DNA of 63,413 nt, from NCBI GenBank assembly GCA_018262775.1, contig JADFDU010000012.1:1-63413 (forward strand). Reading direction: 5' to 3'. The stretch is from Rhodocyclaceae bacterium. GTDB taxonomy: Bacteria > Pseudomonadota > Gammaproteobacteria > Burkholderiales > Rhodocyclaceae. The notes under the pieces are model-generated. The model did not search any database and was not told the origin of the DNA. It worked only from the letters and a program-made list of their open reading frames with translations. Of this stretch, positions 46,523-56,341 are shown one piece after another. A program made the translations under genes and the position numbers. The stretch's first letter is position 1; each line of letters begins with the position of its first letter.

Positions 46523-47791
46523 TCAGATGGGCGGCTTGAATATCCGGACCATCTTCACCATGCGATCCTGCGTCTGAATGATTTCAATCGGTACGCCGGC
46601 AATCTTGAGCGATACGCTGGTTTCGGGTATGTCCTGAAAATGCTCAAGGATCAGGCCATTAAGTGTTTTGGCGCCTTCTAGGGGGAAAGCCAGATCGAGC
46701 TTGCGGTTCAGCTCTCGCAGGCTACGGCCTCCATCTACCAGAGTGCTGTCATCGTTGCCCCAGGCAATTTCGTTGCTGCTACCGGGGATCGTGGTGGTGA
46801 ACTTGCCAATCAACTCTTCGATGATGCCTTCAAGTGTGACCAAGCCTTGGATTTCGCCGTATTCATCCACCACCAAGCCGATGCGCTCCCGGTTCTCCTG
46901 AAAGAACTGAAGCTGGGTATAAACGGCCGTTGCCGCCGGAATGAAATAGGGTTCGCTGAGTTGTTCACGCAGGCACTCCTTGTCCATGCTGCCGGCAAGA
47001 AGCGTCGCCAGCAAACGACGCTGATGCAGGATGCCGACGATATTATTCAAGTCGTTTTCGAAGACCGGCATGCGCGTGTGGTAGCTGGTGGCCAGTTGTT
47101 GGCGGATGTCCTCAATGGGCGCGGCAAGATCGATGGCCTCAATCACCCCTCGCGGGATCATGATGTCCTCGACGGTAATGCTTTCCAGATCGAAGAGATT
47201 GAGAAGAATCGACTGGTGCTGTTGCGGAATGAAATGCCCTGCTTCGAGAACCAGCGTGCGCAGCTCCTCTGGCGAGAGCTGGGCCACTTCGCCGCCACTC
47301 TTGGGCTTCTGCCGCGTCAGGAAGAGAATTGTTTTGACGAAGAGATTGATGAACCACACCACAGGCTGGAACAGCCGCAGCAGTGGCGTCAGCAGGAAAC
47401 TGACTCTTGGTGCCAGTCGGTCTGCATTGCCCGCGCCAATCACTTTTGGCGTGATTTCGGCAAAAACAAGGATCAGGAAGGTGACGAGAAGCGTCCCGGC
47501 GATGAGTGCCCAGTCTTTCTCGCCGAAAAGCTGGAGGGCGATGACGCTAACGAGCGTGGCGGCAGCAGTGTTAACCAGGTTGTTGAAGAGCAGAATCACG
47601 CCGAGCAGCTTGTCGGTGCGGGCAAGCAGATCAAGCGCCAGGCGTGCGCCACGCTGCCCTTCCTGAGCCCGATGCCGCAAACGATAACGGTTGGCCGCCA
47701 TCATGGCAGTTTCGGCCAGCGAAAAAAAGCCGGAAATGACGAGGAGTACGGCCAGCGCTGCGAATTGCGCCGAGAGGGGGACGTCTATCAA
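46523..47791 (-). CDS. CNNM/CorC-type membrane protein with CBS domains
   Basis: A 422-residue protein with a DUF21 (CNNM) membrane domain in the first 190 residues, then two CBS domains (about 205-330) and a CorC/HlyC C-terminal domain (DDSTLVDGGRSLRELNRKL). Members are linked to magnesium or cobalt efflux. The frame starts with TTG at 47791 (MIDVPLSAQ); no ATG in frame lies upstream. It precedes pilB with a gap of about 110 bases and follows the CcsA-like gene. Confidence 0.87.
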   Translation of the reverse strand: MIDVPLSAQFAALAVLLVISGFFSLAETAMMAANRYRLRHRAQEGQRGARLALDLLARTDKLLGVILLFNNLVNTAAATLVSVIALQLFGEKDWALIAGTLLVTFLILVFAEITPKVIGAGNADRLAPRVSFLLTPLLRLFQPVVWFINLFVKTILFLTRQKPKSGGEVAQLSPEELRTLVLEAGHFIPQQHQSILLNLFDLESITVEDIMIPRGVIEAIDLAAPIEDIRQQLATSYHTRMPVFENDLNNIVGILHQRRLLATLLAGSMDKECLREQLSEPYFIPAATAVYTQLQFFQENRERIGLVVDEYGEIQGLVTLEGIIEELIGKFTTTIPGSSNEIAWGNDDSTLVDGGRSLRELNRKLDLAFPLEGAKTLNGLILEHFQDIPETSVSLKIAGVPIEIIQTQDRMVKMVRIFKPPI

Positions 47792-47844
47792 GCGAGGCGT
47801 TCAGTCAAGCGGAGTGTTCAGTATCATGGCGAGGATGAGGCCTG

Positions 47845-48672
47845 TCAACCGACCCGGCCGAGCAGTACCTCAAGCACGAAGCGGCTACCGATATACGCGA
47901 AGAGCAGCGCAACAAAACCCGCCAAGGTCCAGCGCAATGCCTTGCGCCCTCGCCAACCCCAGGCATGACGTCCGACAAGCAAGGCGGCGAATATCAGCCA
48001 GGAAACAATAGAGAAAAGCGTTTTATGGTCGAAGGAGAGCGCCTTGCCGAATATCGTTTCGGAGAATGCGAAACCCGAGGCCAGGGTCAGAGTGAGCAGG
48101 GCGAAGGCGATGGTGATGAGCCTGAACAATAACGATTCCATCGTCAGCAGGGGCGGCAGGCTGGACAGCGGCCGCGTCAATTCGCCCCGGTGCAGGCGCC
48201 GCTCGGCGACTGCCATGACGATGGCGTGGAGTGCAGCCAGGGTAAACAGGCTATAGGCGACCATGGCTATGAAAAAGTGAACGCGAAACATGGCCGAGGA
48301 AATATTGGCGAGCACGTGCTGCCCGGGAAAGAGGCCCGGCAGGAGCGTGCATACGGCAGCAAGAGGCAGGACAAGGGGCTGCAAGCCTTCCAGCCTGGCA
48401 TGGAAGCTCTCGACCCAGTAGATCAGCACGGCCAGCCAGAGCATGAGCGACAACGCGGTCGAGAAGCCGAAGCGCATGCCGCCTTCCCCGAACAGTTCTC
48501 CATAGAGCACACTGCCATGCAGCAGCAATGCTGCGGCAAGCGCAAGCCTTTCCCAGACGCGAATCCCTTGCACCGTCTTGGCGGCGGCTGGGTGCCAGCG
48601 GGTGCGCCAGAAATGAAAGCCGAGAAAGGCGTAAAGGGCGGCAGGTAGCAGATGCGGTAAAATTCCTTGCAT
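47845..48672 (-). CDS. CcsA/YpjD-type cytochrome c assembly membrane protein
   Basis: A 275-residue protein with about eight membrane segments. Conserved His residues lie in PGQHVLANISSAMFRVHFFIAMVAYSLF (part: FRVHFFIAMVAYSLF) and LSFDHKTLFSIVSWLIF. This is the CcsA/HemX fold. The gene is divergent from ffh, a common pairing, where it is usually called YpjD. A role in heme handling is inferred only from the fold. Confidence 0.87.
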   Translation of the reverse strand: MQGILPHLLPAALYAFLGFHFWRTRWHPAAAKTVQGIRVWERLALAAALLLHGSVLYGELFGEGGMRFGFSTALSLMLWLAVLIYWVESFHARLEGLQPLVLPLAAVCTLLPGLFPGQHVLANISSAMFRVHFFIAMVAYSLFTLAALHAIVMAVAERRLHRGELTRPLSSLPPLLTMESLLFRLITIAFALLTLTLASGFAFSETIFGKALSFDHKTLFSIVSWLIFAALLVGRHAWGWRGRKALRWTLAGFVALLFAYIGSRFVLEVLLGRVG

Positions 48673-48711
48673 ATTGAAAGTTTACATCCTTCCTGGAGTA
48701 TTCGGTACATC

Positions 48712-50067
48712 ATGCTGGACAATCTGACGCAACGTCTTTCCCGCGTCGTCAAGACATTGCGGGGCCAGGCGCGCCTGACGGAAGACAATATCGCAGACGC
48801 TTTGCGTGAAGTGAGGATGGCGTTGCTTGAAGCCGATGTCGCCTTGCCAGTGGTCAGGGACATTGTTGCACGCATCAAGGGAAAGGCCGTAGGCCAGGAC
48901 GTGATTGGCAGCCTCACCCCCGGCCAGGCCTTGGTGGGTGTGGTACACCGCGAATTGACCGAGTTGATGGGGGGGGCGCACAGCGGGCTCAATCTCGCCG
49001 TGCAGCCTCCCGCGGTCATCCTGATGGCGGGACTGCAGGGCGCGGGCAAGACTACGACCATTGGCAAGCTGGGCAAGCTCCTCAAGGAGCGTATGAAAAA
49101 GAAAGTGCTTGCTGCCAGCGCTGACGTCTACCGTCCGGCAGCAATCGCGCAACTGAAGCTTGTGGCCGAACAGGCAGGGATCGATTTCTTTCCCACGCAG
49201 GCAAACGACAAGCCCGCCGCCATAGCCGCTACCGCACTCGATTTCGCCAAGAAGCATTATTACGATGTCGTGTTGTTCGATACCGCCGGGCGGCTGGCCA
49301 TCGACGAGGCCATGATGCGTGAGGTCGTGGAATTGCATGCGGCGCTGCAACCGGTCGAGACCTTGTTCGTGGTGGATGCCATGCTGGGACAGGATGCGGT
49401 TAATACGGCCCGCGCCTTTAATGAAGCCCTGCCGCTTACCGGCATCATCCTCACTAAACTCGATGGCGATGCGCGGGGCGGGGCGGCGCTGTCGGTGCGC
49501 CATGTCACCGGCAAGCCGCTCAAGTTCGCCGGCGTCGGCGAGAAACTTACCGGACTCGAGGAGTTCCACCCTGAGCGCATGGCATCGCGCATCCTCGGCA
49601 TGGGTGACGTACTGGGCCTGATCGAAGAGGCGCAGCGCGGCATCGACCAGGTCAAGGCGAAGGAATTCGCCCAAAGACTGAAGACTGGCAAGGGCTTCGA
49701 CTTGAACGACTTCAAGGAACAGATCGGCCAGATGCGCAACATGGGCGGCCTGTCCGGCCTGCTCGACAAGTTGCCGGCCCAGTTTGCCCAGGCCGCGCAA
49801 CAGGCCGGTTCACAGATCGAAGACAAGACCGTCCGCCGCCTCGAGGGGATCATCAATTCCATGACGCAGCAGGAACGGACCCGGCCGGAGCTTATCAAGG
49901 CATCCCGCAAGCGGCGTATCGCCATGGGCGCCGGTGTGCAGGTGCAGGAGGTCAACCGTTTGCTCAATCAGTTCGAGCAGACGCAGAAGATGATGAAGCA
50001 GTTTTCCAAGGGGGGGCTGCAGAAAATGATGCGCGGCATGAAGGGCATGCTGCCCGGGATGCACTAG
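48712..50067 (+). CDS. ffh: Signal recognition particle protein Ffh
   Basis: SRP54 homologue of 451 residues: N domain, G domain with GLQGAGKTTTIGKL near 104 and DTAGR near 187, and the Met-rich M domain (MRNMGGLSGLLDKLP; MMKQFSKGGLQKMMRGMKG). The ATG at 48712 has GGAG upstream. It is divergent from the CcsA-like gene. Confidence 0.97.
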   Translation: MLDNLTQRLSRVVKTLRGQARLTEDNIADALREVRMALLEADVALPVVRDIVARIKGKAVGQDVIGSLTPGQALVGVVHRELTELMGGAHSGLNLAVQPPAVILMAGLQGAGKTTTIGKLGKLLKERMKKKVLAASADVYRPAAIAQLKLVAEQAGIDFFPTQANDKPAAIAATALDFAKKHYYDVVLFDTAGRLAIDEAMMREVVELHAALQPVETLFVVDAMLGQDAVNTARAFNEALPLTGIILTKLDGDARGGAALSVRHVTGKPLKFAGVGEKLTGLEEFHPERMASRILGMGDVLGLIEEAQRGIDQVKAKEFAQRLKTGKGFDLNDFKEQIGQMRNMGGLSGLLDKLPAQFAQAAQQAGSQIEDKTVRRLEGIINSMTQQERTRPELIKASRKRRIAMGAGVQVQEVNRLLNQFEQTQKMMKQFSKGGLQKMMRGMKGMLPGMH

Positions 50068-50092
50068 GGCGCGCATTGCTATTTGCCTATCG

Positions 50093-50695
50093 CTACTTGT
50101 TGGCTGTCCGCAGCGAGTAGTACCAATGCCTTTCCCAGGCGGCGCGCACGGCATCGGGATATTCTGCCCGCCCCAGGCTGCCGTTATAGCGGCCTAGTGC
50201 CCGGAACAGGTCGCCTCTTTCGATATCCAGATAGTGCTTGAGGATGGTGCAGCCATAGCGCAGGTTCATGCGCAGATGGAACAAATTGTCGTTTCTGCCG
50301 CCGATCAGCTTCACCCAAAAAGGCATGACCTGCATGTAGCCACGAGCCCCGGCTGAAGACACGGCGTACTTCTTGAAGCCGCTTTCGACCTGGATCAGCC
50401 CGAGCACTAATTGCGGGTCCAATCCGGCACGCGTTGCTTCGTAATGCACCGCGCGCAGGAACGCCAGACGACTTTCCTGATTGGGTATGCGTTTGGCAAG
50501 TCGCCCGGACATTTCTTCCAGCCAATGCACCGCCTCGACCGGGTTCCGGAATGAACTGGTTGGCGGCTTGCGGTCGGACAAGGCCGAGTACATTGCGGCC
50601 TGGACGCTGGCGGCCAACGGCTCGTACTTCTGCGCACCGGCCACAACCGGTCCGGCGACAAGAAGCAGGAAGAAGAGAGGGGAACTCTGCTTCAC
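50093..50695 (-). CDS. Lytic transglycosylase, SLT type
   Basis: A 200-residue exported protein. The signal peptide [15 protein letters not shown] is followed by an SLT domain with catalytic Glu in [14 protein letters not shown] and the [14 protein letters not shown] motif. It cleaves peptidoglycan. The start is GTG at 50695 overlapping the proS stop (GTGA), so it is translated with proS. Confidence 0.9.
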   Translation of the reverse strand: MKQSSPLFFLLLVAGPVVAGAQKYEPLAASVQAAMYSALSDRKPPTSSFRNPVEAVHWLEEMSGRLAKRIPNQESRLAFLRAVHYEATRAGLDPQLVLGLIQVESGFKKYAVSSAGARGYMQVMPFWVKLIGGRNDNLFHLRMNLRYGCTILKHYLDIERGDLFRALGRYNGSLGRAEYPDAVRAAWERHWYYSLRTANK

Positions 50696-52404
50696 GCGCG
50701 TAGGCGCTCGCGCACGTAAGCGCAGATTTCGGTGAGTGGTACCTTGGCCGCTGTGGCTTCGCGGCGCCCCTGATACTCAACCATCCCCTCCTTGAGGCTA
50801 CGCTCGCCGATGGTGACGCGGTGCGGAATGCCGACCAGTTCCAGGTCGGCGAACATGACGCCGGGGCGCTCGTCTCGGTCATCCATCAGTACATCGATAC
50901 CGGCGGACCGGAGTTCGGCATAAAGCGTGTTGGCGGCGTCCCGCACGGACTGACTTTTGCCGTAGCCGATCGGTGCGATGGCAACTTCGAAGGGCGCAAT
51001 GGCGCGCGGGAAGATGATGCCGCGCTCGTCATGATTTTGTTCTATGGCGGCACCCACGATGCGTGTCACGCCGATGCCATAGCAGCCCATTTCCATTGCG
51101 TGCGGCTGGCCGGCCTCATCAAGGAAGGACGCTTTCATCGCTTCCGAGTATTTAGTGCGTAATTGGAAAATATGCCCGACCTCGATGCCACGACAGATGG
51201 AAAGGGAACCCTTGCCATCTGGACTGGAATCGCCCTCGACGACATTGCGGATATCGAACACATGGTCCGGTTCGCGCAGATCGCGGCTCCAATTGACCCC
51301 CGTCAGGTGATAGCCTGCCTCATTGGCGCCGCAGACGAAATCACTCATCTGCGCAACCGTGCGGTCGGCGACGATCGGAATACCCTGATCGATACCCACG
51401 GGGCCGATATAGCCGGGGCGGCAGCCGAGGAAGCGCTCGACCTCCTCATCGCTGGCAAAGCGGAAAGGATTGAGGAAGGGTAGCTTGCTCGCCTTGATTT
51501 CATTGAGCGTGTGATCGCCACGAATGAGCAGAAGGAGAAACTGCTCTTCATGCATGACCGCAATGGCCTTGACGGTTTTCGCCAGGGGCAGCTCAAGCAG
51601 CGCCGCCACGTCCTCGCAGCGGGTCTTGCCCGGCGTGGCGACTTTCTTCATGTGCTCGGTATGCACATTGCGAGGGTTAGCAGGTGCGACGCCTTCCGCT
51701 AGTTCGACGTTGGCGGCGTAGTCGGAGTCCGCGCAAAAGGCGATGGCATCCTCGCCGGAATCCGCCAGCACATGAAACTCGTGGGAACCGGTGCCACCTA
51801 TGGAGCCGGTGTCGGCAGCTACCGCACGGAAACTCAGGCCAAGACGGGTGAAAATGCGCGTGTAGGTATCGTGCATGTTACGGTACTCGCGCTGCAGGTC
51901 AGCATAGCTGGCGTGGAAGGAATAGCCATCCTTCATGAGGAACTCGCGGCCGCGCATCACTCCAAACCGGGGGCGAATTTCGTCGCGGAACTTTGTCTGA
52001 ATCTGATACAGATGCAGCGGTAGCTGTCGATAGCTCCTGATCTCGCGCCGTACAACGTCGGTGATGACTTCCTCGTGGGTCGGGCCGATGACAAAGTCCC
52101 GTTGATGGCGATCCTTGAAACGTAGCAGTTCGGGCCCGTACATCTCCCAGCGGCCGGTTTCCTGCCACAGTTCGGCCGGGATCACTGCGGGCATGAGCAG
52201 TTCGATTGCGCCGGCGCGATCCATCTCTTCGCGGATGATGTTTTCCACTTTACGCAGGATGCGCAGTCCAAGCGGCATCCAGGAGTAGATGCCGCCCGCC
52301 AGCCGTTTGATAAGGCCGGCACGCAACATGAGCTTATGGCTGACGATTTCTGCGTCGGAAGGCGCCTCCTTGAGGGTGGCGAGGAAAAATTGCGTGGTGC
52401 GCAT
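50692..52404 (-). CDS. proS: Prolyl-tRNA synthetase, bacterial type
   Basis: A 570-residue class II synthetase. Motif 2 reads [24 protein letters not shown] (part: [14 protein letters not shown]) and motif 3 [13 protein letters not shown]. The INS editing domain lies between them (about 230-390). The ATG at 52404 gives [13 protein letters not shown], typical of the family. The open frame upstream runs on but has no support. Motif copy I lies near the 3' part. Confidence 0.96.
   Translation of the reverse strand: MRTTQFFLATLKEAPSDAEIVSHKLMLRAGLIKRLAGGIYSWMPLGLRILRKVENIIREEMDRAGAIELLMPAVIPAELWQETGRWEMYGPELLRFKDRHQRDFVIGPTHEEVITDVVRREIRSYRQLPLHLYQIQTKFRDEIRPRFGVMRGREFLMKDGYSFHASYADLQREYRNMHDTYTRIFTRLGLSFRAVAADTGSIGGTGSHEFHVLADSGEDAIAFCADSDYAANVELAEGVAPANPRNVHTEHMKKVATPGKTRCEDVAALLELPLAKTVKAIAVMHEEQFLLLLIRGDHTLNEIKASKLPFLNPFRFASDEEVERFLGCRPGYIGPVGIDQGIPIVADRTVAQMSDFVCGANEAGYHLTGVNWSRDLREPDHVFDIRNVVEGDSSPDGKGSLSICRGIEVGHIFQLRTKYSEAMKASFLDEAGQPHAMEMGCYGIGVTRIVGAAIEQNHDERGIIFPRAIAPFEVAIAPIGYGKSQSVRDAANTLYAELRSAGIDVLMDDRDERPGVMFADLELVGIPHRVTIGERSLKEGMVEYQGRREATAAKVPLTEICAYVRERLRA
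50935..50963 (+). repeat. Oriented 23-bp motif, copy I
   Basis: GGCGTCCCGCACGGACTGAC then TTTTGCCG; 20 of 23 positions match copy C. It lies on the + strand inside minus-strand proS. Confidence 0.75.
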
Positions 52405-52537
52405 AATCGTAATAGAGACGAAAAAGAGAATTTTACCGTAGTACGCCAAGCCGCCATACTGACGGAGCCCCTCTGCTTTCAATCGCGCGTGAATTGTGGA
52501 AAAATGAACCCAGTTTAATTCTTGGTGGATAGCAATC

Positions 52538-53065
52538 ATGCTCGACCGTGAAGGCTTTAGGCCTAACGTCGGCATCGTTCTGGTCAACGGCAGGAACGAG
52601 GTATTCTGGGGAAAGCGAATACGAGAGCATTCATGGCAGTTCCCGCAGGGCGGGATCAAGCACGGCGAATCGCCCGAACATGCGATGTACCGTGAGTTGC
52701 ATGAGGAAATCGGCCTGAGGCAGGAGCATGTCAGAATTCTCGGGCGCACGCGGGATTGGCTGCGTTATGAAGTGCCGAAGCAATGGATTCGGCGCGAATG
52801 GCGCAATACCTATCGCGGCCAGAAACAAATCTGGTTCATCTTGCGTTTGACGGGGCGAGATACCGATGTCTCCTTGCGCGCGAGTGATCATCCCGAGTTC
52901 GATGCCTGGCGCTGGAGTGACTACTGGGTGCCTCTTGAAGCCGTGATCGAGTTCAAGCGCGGGGTGTACAGGCAGGCACTGACCGAGTTGTCCCGTTTTG
53001 CCTTCCGGCATCCGGCGGATCGAGAACCCCAATGGGCAGCTCCTTCCGACATCTTGCATTCCTGA
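52538..53065 (+). CDS. rppH: RNA pyrophosphohydrolase
   Basis: Nudix enzyme of 175 residues that converts 5'-triphosphate RNA to monophosphate and so starts mRNA decay. The Nudix box begins [20 protein letters not shown] (residues 37-56). It begins [15 protein letters not shown], typical of RppH. It is divergent from proS (134 bp between), as in many betaproteobacteria. Confidence 0.94.
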   Translation: MLDREGFRPNVGIVLVNGRNEVFWGKRIREHSWQFPQGGIKHGESPEHAMYRELHEEIGLRQEHVRILGRTRDWLRYEVPKQWIRREWRNTYRGQKQIWFILRLTGRDTDVSLRASDHPEFDAWRWSDYWVPLEAVIEFKRGVYRQALTELSRFAFRHPADREPQWAAPSDILHS

Positions 53066-53184
53066 GGCGGCCTAGTGGCCGTTCAGTCGGCTGATGACGT
53101 AATCCGCAGGTGCCATTTTCGCGCCCCGAGCCGTCAGCAGGGCAAGGTATCATTGCAACGCGACTTGATTCGAGAGATATCGGA

Positions 53185-53715
53185 ATGCATAGGTGGAAAA
53201 TGATCATGCTTTGTATCGTGGCCGCAGGGGGCCTGCTGCCCGATGCAGAGGGGGCGGAGTATTTCGGAGACAAGAAATATGGCGAGAACTACGAGGAAGA
53301 AAAAGTCTGGATTGAGTCCGCTGCCACTTTGCCAAAATTTCCCAGCACCGAGAGTTTTGTTGATTATTTTGTAAGTGCTGCATCCCCAAACAAATACTCC
53401 ATAGCACCACAAACCATCAGTGTCGCCGTGGACGGGGTGGTGCGATACGTGGCGGCAGTGAAGACACCAGGCGGTGTCCTCAATGTCAGCTTCGAAGGGC
53501 TTCGCTGTACTACGAAAGAGGTAAAACTCTATGCTTTTGGCCATGCCGACGGTACATGGAGCAAGTCTCGCAATGATCGTTGGTCGGCAGTGCGCCCGGG
53601 CTCATATCAAGCGACCTTGTTTAAGGAGTATTTTTGTCCGCGTGGCGTGATGATATTCACCGCGGGCGAAGGGGCGGACGCCCTAAGGCAAGGGGGGCAT
53701 CCTCTGGTCAAGTAA
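53185..53715 (+). CDS. CNP1-like family secreted protein
   Basis: A 176-residue exported protein: signal peptide [19 protein letters not shown], then a conserved domain with [18 protein letters not shown] and [15 protein letters not shown]. This matches the CNP1-like family of unknown function. The ATG at 53185 is chosen because it gives a proper signal peptide. The codon use is somewhat less GC-rich than in neighbouring genes. Confidence 0.8.
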   Translation: MHRWKMIMLCIVAAGGLLPDAEGAEYFGDKKYGENYEEEKVWIESAATLPKFPSTESFVDYFVSAASPNKYSIAPQTISVAVDGVVRYVAAVKTPGGVLNVSFEGLRCTTKEVKLYAFGHADGTWSKSRNDRWSAVRPGSYQATLFKEYFCPRGVMIFTAGEGADALRQGGHPLVK

Positions 53716-53795
53716 TCGCCACAAGCAACTCTCCACAATCAGGTTGTCCCCCTAAAATTGACGGATTGCAGTCGGATACGTGGAGGTTAGCAGTG

Positions 53796-54413
53796 ATGGA
53801 TCGATTGATTGTCGAATTTGACAAGGCATTGCGTGCCGTGTTTGCGCCGGGGCGCAGCGTGCGTGCCATGCCCGGCAGTGATGTGCCCGACGCCGAACTT
53901 TCCGAATACGAGAAGCGTCATGCAGCAGCCTTGATGCGCGTGAATCATTGCGGCGAGATCTGTGCGCAGGCGCTTTATCAGGGGCAGGCTTTGGCATCAA
54001 GGGACCCTGCGGTGTGCTCCGCCCTGCGCCATGCCGGCGGCGAGGAAAGCGAGCATTTGGCCTGGACCGAGCGACGTTTGAGCGAACTGGGAGGGCGAAA
54101 AAGCTTGCTGAATCCGCTTTGGTATGCCGGATCATTTTCCATTGGAATAGTGGCGGGCCGGCTGGGTGATGACTGGAGCTTGGGTTTCCTGGCTGAAACC
54201 GAGCATCAAGTCGAGGCGCATCTACAGGGCCATTTGCAGCGATTGCCTCCGCACGACCGCAAATCTTGGGCTGTCCTTGAGCAAATGAAAAGCGACGAAA
54301 TCGGTCACGCGATTACAGCGAAACGCCTAGGTGCCCGAGCGCTGCCCAAGCCGGTCAGCCTAGTTATGCGCTTAGCGTCAGGTGTCATGACGCGTACGGC
54401 CTACTGGATTTGA
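53796..54413 (+). CDS. coq7: Demethoxyubiquinol hydroxylase
   Basis: Di-iron monooxygenase of 205 residues for ubiquinone synthesis. Ligand motifs are [28 protein letters not shown] and KSDEIGHA. The ATG at 53796 is preceded by GGAGG. It ends directly against convergent osmC with no spacer, so no terminator separates them. Confidence 0.93.
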   Translation: MDRLIVEFDKALRAVFAPGRSVRAMPGSDVPDAELSEYEKRHAAALMRVNHCGEICAQALYQGQALASRDPAVCSALRHAGGEESEHLAWTERRLSELGGRKSLLNPLWYAGSFSIGIVAGRLGDDWSLGFLAETEHQVEAHLQGHLQRLPPHDRKSWAVLEQMKSDEIGHAITAKRLGARALPKPVSLVMRLASGVMTRTAYWI

Positions 54414-54836
54414 TCAGCCCTCCACAACTTCCCAGCCATGCGTAATTTCTGCCGTTTTGCCGAGCATGATGGAGGCCGAACAATACTTCTCGGCGGACAG
54501 ATGGATGGCGCGCGCGACCATATCTTCTTTTAACCCTTTGCCCCGCACCGTAAAGTGAAAATGTATTTTCGTGAACACTTTCGGATCATTGGCTGCACGT
54601 TCGGCTATTAAACTGACCTCGCAGCCAGAGATTTCCTGGCGGCTTCGCTTGAGGATCAGCACTACGTCATAAGCAGTACACCCACCGGCTCCCGCCAGGA
54701 TCAACTCCATGGGACGAGGGGCTAAATTGTTACCGCCGCCCTCCAAAGCCCCATCCATGACCGCGATGTGGCCGCTACCCGTGCGCGCTGAGAAGGCCAT
54801 CCCGTCTTTTCCCATCCACTGAACGTGGCATTCCAT
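54414..54836 (-). CDS. OsmC/YhfA-family protein
   Basis: A 140-residue OsmC-fold protein. Cys residues in GAGGCTAYDVVLIL and EKYCSASIML match the pair used in peroxide- or thiol-active family members. It begins MECHVQWMGKDGMAF. It may reduce organic peroxides, but the YhfA-type members have unproven activity. Confidence 0.85.
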   Translation of the reverse strand: MECHVQWMGKDGMAFSARTGSGHIAVMDGALEGGGNNLAPRPMELILAGAGGCTAYDVVLILKRSRQEISGCEVSLIAERAANDPKVFTKIHFHFTVRGKGLKEDMVARAIHLSAEKYCSASIMLGKTAEITHGWEVVEG

Positions 54837-55215
54837 GATGTGAATCCTCTTGGTAGCTTGCCGATGTGTATCGAGATTTTAGCGGAACCCCCAGATGATG
54901 GCTGCGCAATGACAAAGAGTTTAGTGCGACGCAGCAATTTAGTCTGGTAATACCCTGGTTAATTGAATAAAGTAAATTTATATGAAAAAAATACAAGCCA
55001 ATATAATAAAATAACTTTTTTTAATCAAATAGTAACAAATATATCTAAACTAATAATTAGAGCATAAGTGAATAATCATGCGCCGCACAATAAAAACCTT
55101 GTAATGCACAAAAGCCTTTGCAATAATGCAAGTAGTTTGAGCGTTGAAGCACATTATTATGAGTTTTCGGCGTTCCAGGTTTTGTCTCCTCCACCCTCCT
55201 CCTTTGGTGTGGATT
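54837..55215 (+). ncRNA. AT-rich gap with possible small RNA
   Basis: This 567-base gap between osmC and rplM has no convincing gene. Bases 54945-55075 are very AT-rich compared with the rest of the window (ATTGAATAAAGTAAATTTAT; AATATAATAAAATAAC). A + strand transcript is implied by the orphan terminator at 55219-55247. Just before that terminator lies TCTCCTCC followed by a small TCCAC/GTGGA hairpin (55190-55213) whose loop contains CCTCCTCC, complementary to Shine-Dalgarno sequences. No -35/-10 pair is convincing and the 5' end is undefined. Confidence 0.35.
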
Positions 55216-55218
55216 TAG

Positions 55219-55247
55219 CGCGATCCTTTGCGGATCGCGTTTTTTTT
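55219..55247 (+). terminator. Strong orphan intrinsic terminator
   Basis: CGCGATCC and GGATCGCG (55219-55226, 55232-55239) pair around TTTGC and are followed by eight Ts. No protein gene on the + strand ends within 800 bases upstream, so it probably ends a small RNA. Confidence 0.85.
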
Positions 55248-55315
55248 CAGTGCCGGATTGAATTGCCAGGAGGCAGTACCTAGCGTGGCATGCCGCGAAT
55301 CCAGCCTCAGCACGT

Positions 55316-55345
55316 TTGACATGCCCATGCAAAATACAATAGAAT
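55316..55345 (+). promoter_or_regulatory. Promoter of rplM-rpsI
   Basis: TTGACA (55316-55321) and TAGAAT (55340-55345) are separated by 18 bases, 59 bases before the rplM ATG. Confidence 0.75.
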
Positions 55346-55371
55346 CCACGGCTTTCGAATCCACGGCTTTC
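55342..55371 (+). repeat. Perfect 15-bp tandem duplication at the rplM promoter
   Basis: GAATCCACGGCTTTC occurs twice in direct succession, the first copy overlapping the -10 box. It covers the expected transcription start and leader. Confidence 0.85.
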
Positions 55372-55403
55372 CGTATTTCGCAGTTAGCCCCAGAGGAAAC
55401 ACC

Positions 55404-55832
55404 ATGAGAACGTTTTCCGCCAAGCCGCATGAAGTCAGGCACGACTGGTTTATTGTTGACGCAACGGACAAGGTGCTCGGTCGGCTGGCCACCGAGATTG
55501 CCCGCCGCCTTCGCGGCAAGCACAAGCCTGAGTTTACGCCGCATGTCGATACGGGCGACTTCATCGTCGTCGTGAACGTTGAGAAGTTGCGTGTGACGGG
55601 CGACAAGGCAGAGAAGAAAGTGTATTACCGTCATTCCGGATACCCTGGCGGTATTTACGAGGATACGTTCGCCAAGTTGCAACAGCGCGCGCCTGTGCGC
55701 GTACTGGAGAGGGCTGTCAAGGGTATGTTGCCGAAGGGCCCGCTTGGCTACGCCATGATCAAGAAATTGAAGGTTTATGCTGGTGGCAGTCATCCGCACG
55801 TTGCCCAGCAACCCAAGTCGCTGGAGGTTTAA
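55404..55832 (+). CDS. rplM: 50S ribosomal protein L13
   Basis: A 142-residue protein starting [20 protein letters not shown] with the [21 protein letters not shown] ending segment (shown in part [16 protein letters not shown]). It binds 23S rRNA early in assembly. GAGGAAACACC precedes the ATG. It is followed by rpsI after three bases. Confidence 0.98.
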   Translation: MRTFSAKPHEVRHDWFIVDATDKVLGRLATEIARRLRGKHKPEFTPHVDTGDFIVVVNVEKLRVTGDKAEKKVYYRHSGYPGGIYEDTFAKLQQRAPVRVLERAVKGMLPKGPLGYAMIKKLKVYAGGSHPHVAQQPKSLEV

Positions 55833-55835
55833 AGA

Positions 55836-56228
55836 ATGGCTGCGAATTTTTATTATGGTACCGGCCGGCGCAAGACAGCGATTGCACGGGTTTTCCTGAA
55901 AGCGGGCAACGGTAAGTTTGTCGTGAACAACAAACTGGTCGACGAGTTTTTCTCGCGAGAGACAGGACGCATGGTTGTGCGTCAACCCCTCGAACTTACG
56001 CAACATAATGCCACCTTTGACATTCTGGTTAATGTTTGTGGTGGAGGCGAATCCGGCCAAGCGGGTGCTGTTCGTCACGGCATTACCCGCGCCCTGATCG
56101 AGTACGACGCCACCTTGAAGCCCGCTCTTTCCAAGGCAGGCTTCGTTACGCGCGACGCACGAGAAGTCGAACGCAAGAAAGTCGGATTCCACAAAGCGCG
56201 TCGGCGCAAGCAGTTCTCCAAGCGTTAA
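55836..56228 (+). CDS. rpsI: 30S ribosomal protein S9
   Basis: A 130-residue protein starting [20 protein letters not shown] and ending in the basic tail RRRKQFSKR that reaches the P-site tRNA. It is coupled to rplM and followed by an intrinsic terminator. Confidence 0.98.
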   Translation: MAANFYYGTGRRKTAIARVFLKAGNGKFVVNNKLVDEFFSRETGRMVVRQPLELTQHNATFDILVNVCGGGESGQAGAVRHGITRALIEYDATLKPALSKAGFVTRDAREVERKKVGFHKARRRKQFSKR

Positions 56229-56244
56229 TAAAACATGGAGCAAT

Positions 56245-56276
56245 GAAGAAGCCGCCGCCAGGCGGCTTCTTCATTT
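56245..56276 (+). terminator. Terminator of rplM-rpsI
   Basis: GAAGAAGCCGCC and GGCGGCTTCTTC (56245-56256, 56261-56272) pair around GCCA, followed by ATTT. It lies 17 bases after rpsI. Confidence 0.85.
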
Positions 56277-56341
56277 GTGATGCTTGGATTGCGCTGTCGG
56301 GAAATCGTGCATTACCATAACCCTTTCCTCTGGAGAATCTG

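Noticed and set aside
52404..52749. N-terminal extension of proS by 115 codons
   Set aside because: It overlaps the start of rppH on the opposite strand and the family begins at MRTTQFF.
54945..55250. AT-rich gap as an insertion sequence, tRNA or tmRNA remnant
   Set aside because: No inverted ends, transposase or integrase, no cloverleaf; the CCTCCACC near 55187 does not fit the tmRNA 3' end.
55057..55332. Open frames on both strands in the osmC-rplM gap
   Set aside because: They cross the intrinsic terminator or promoter, have no ribosome sites and poor codon use.
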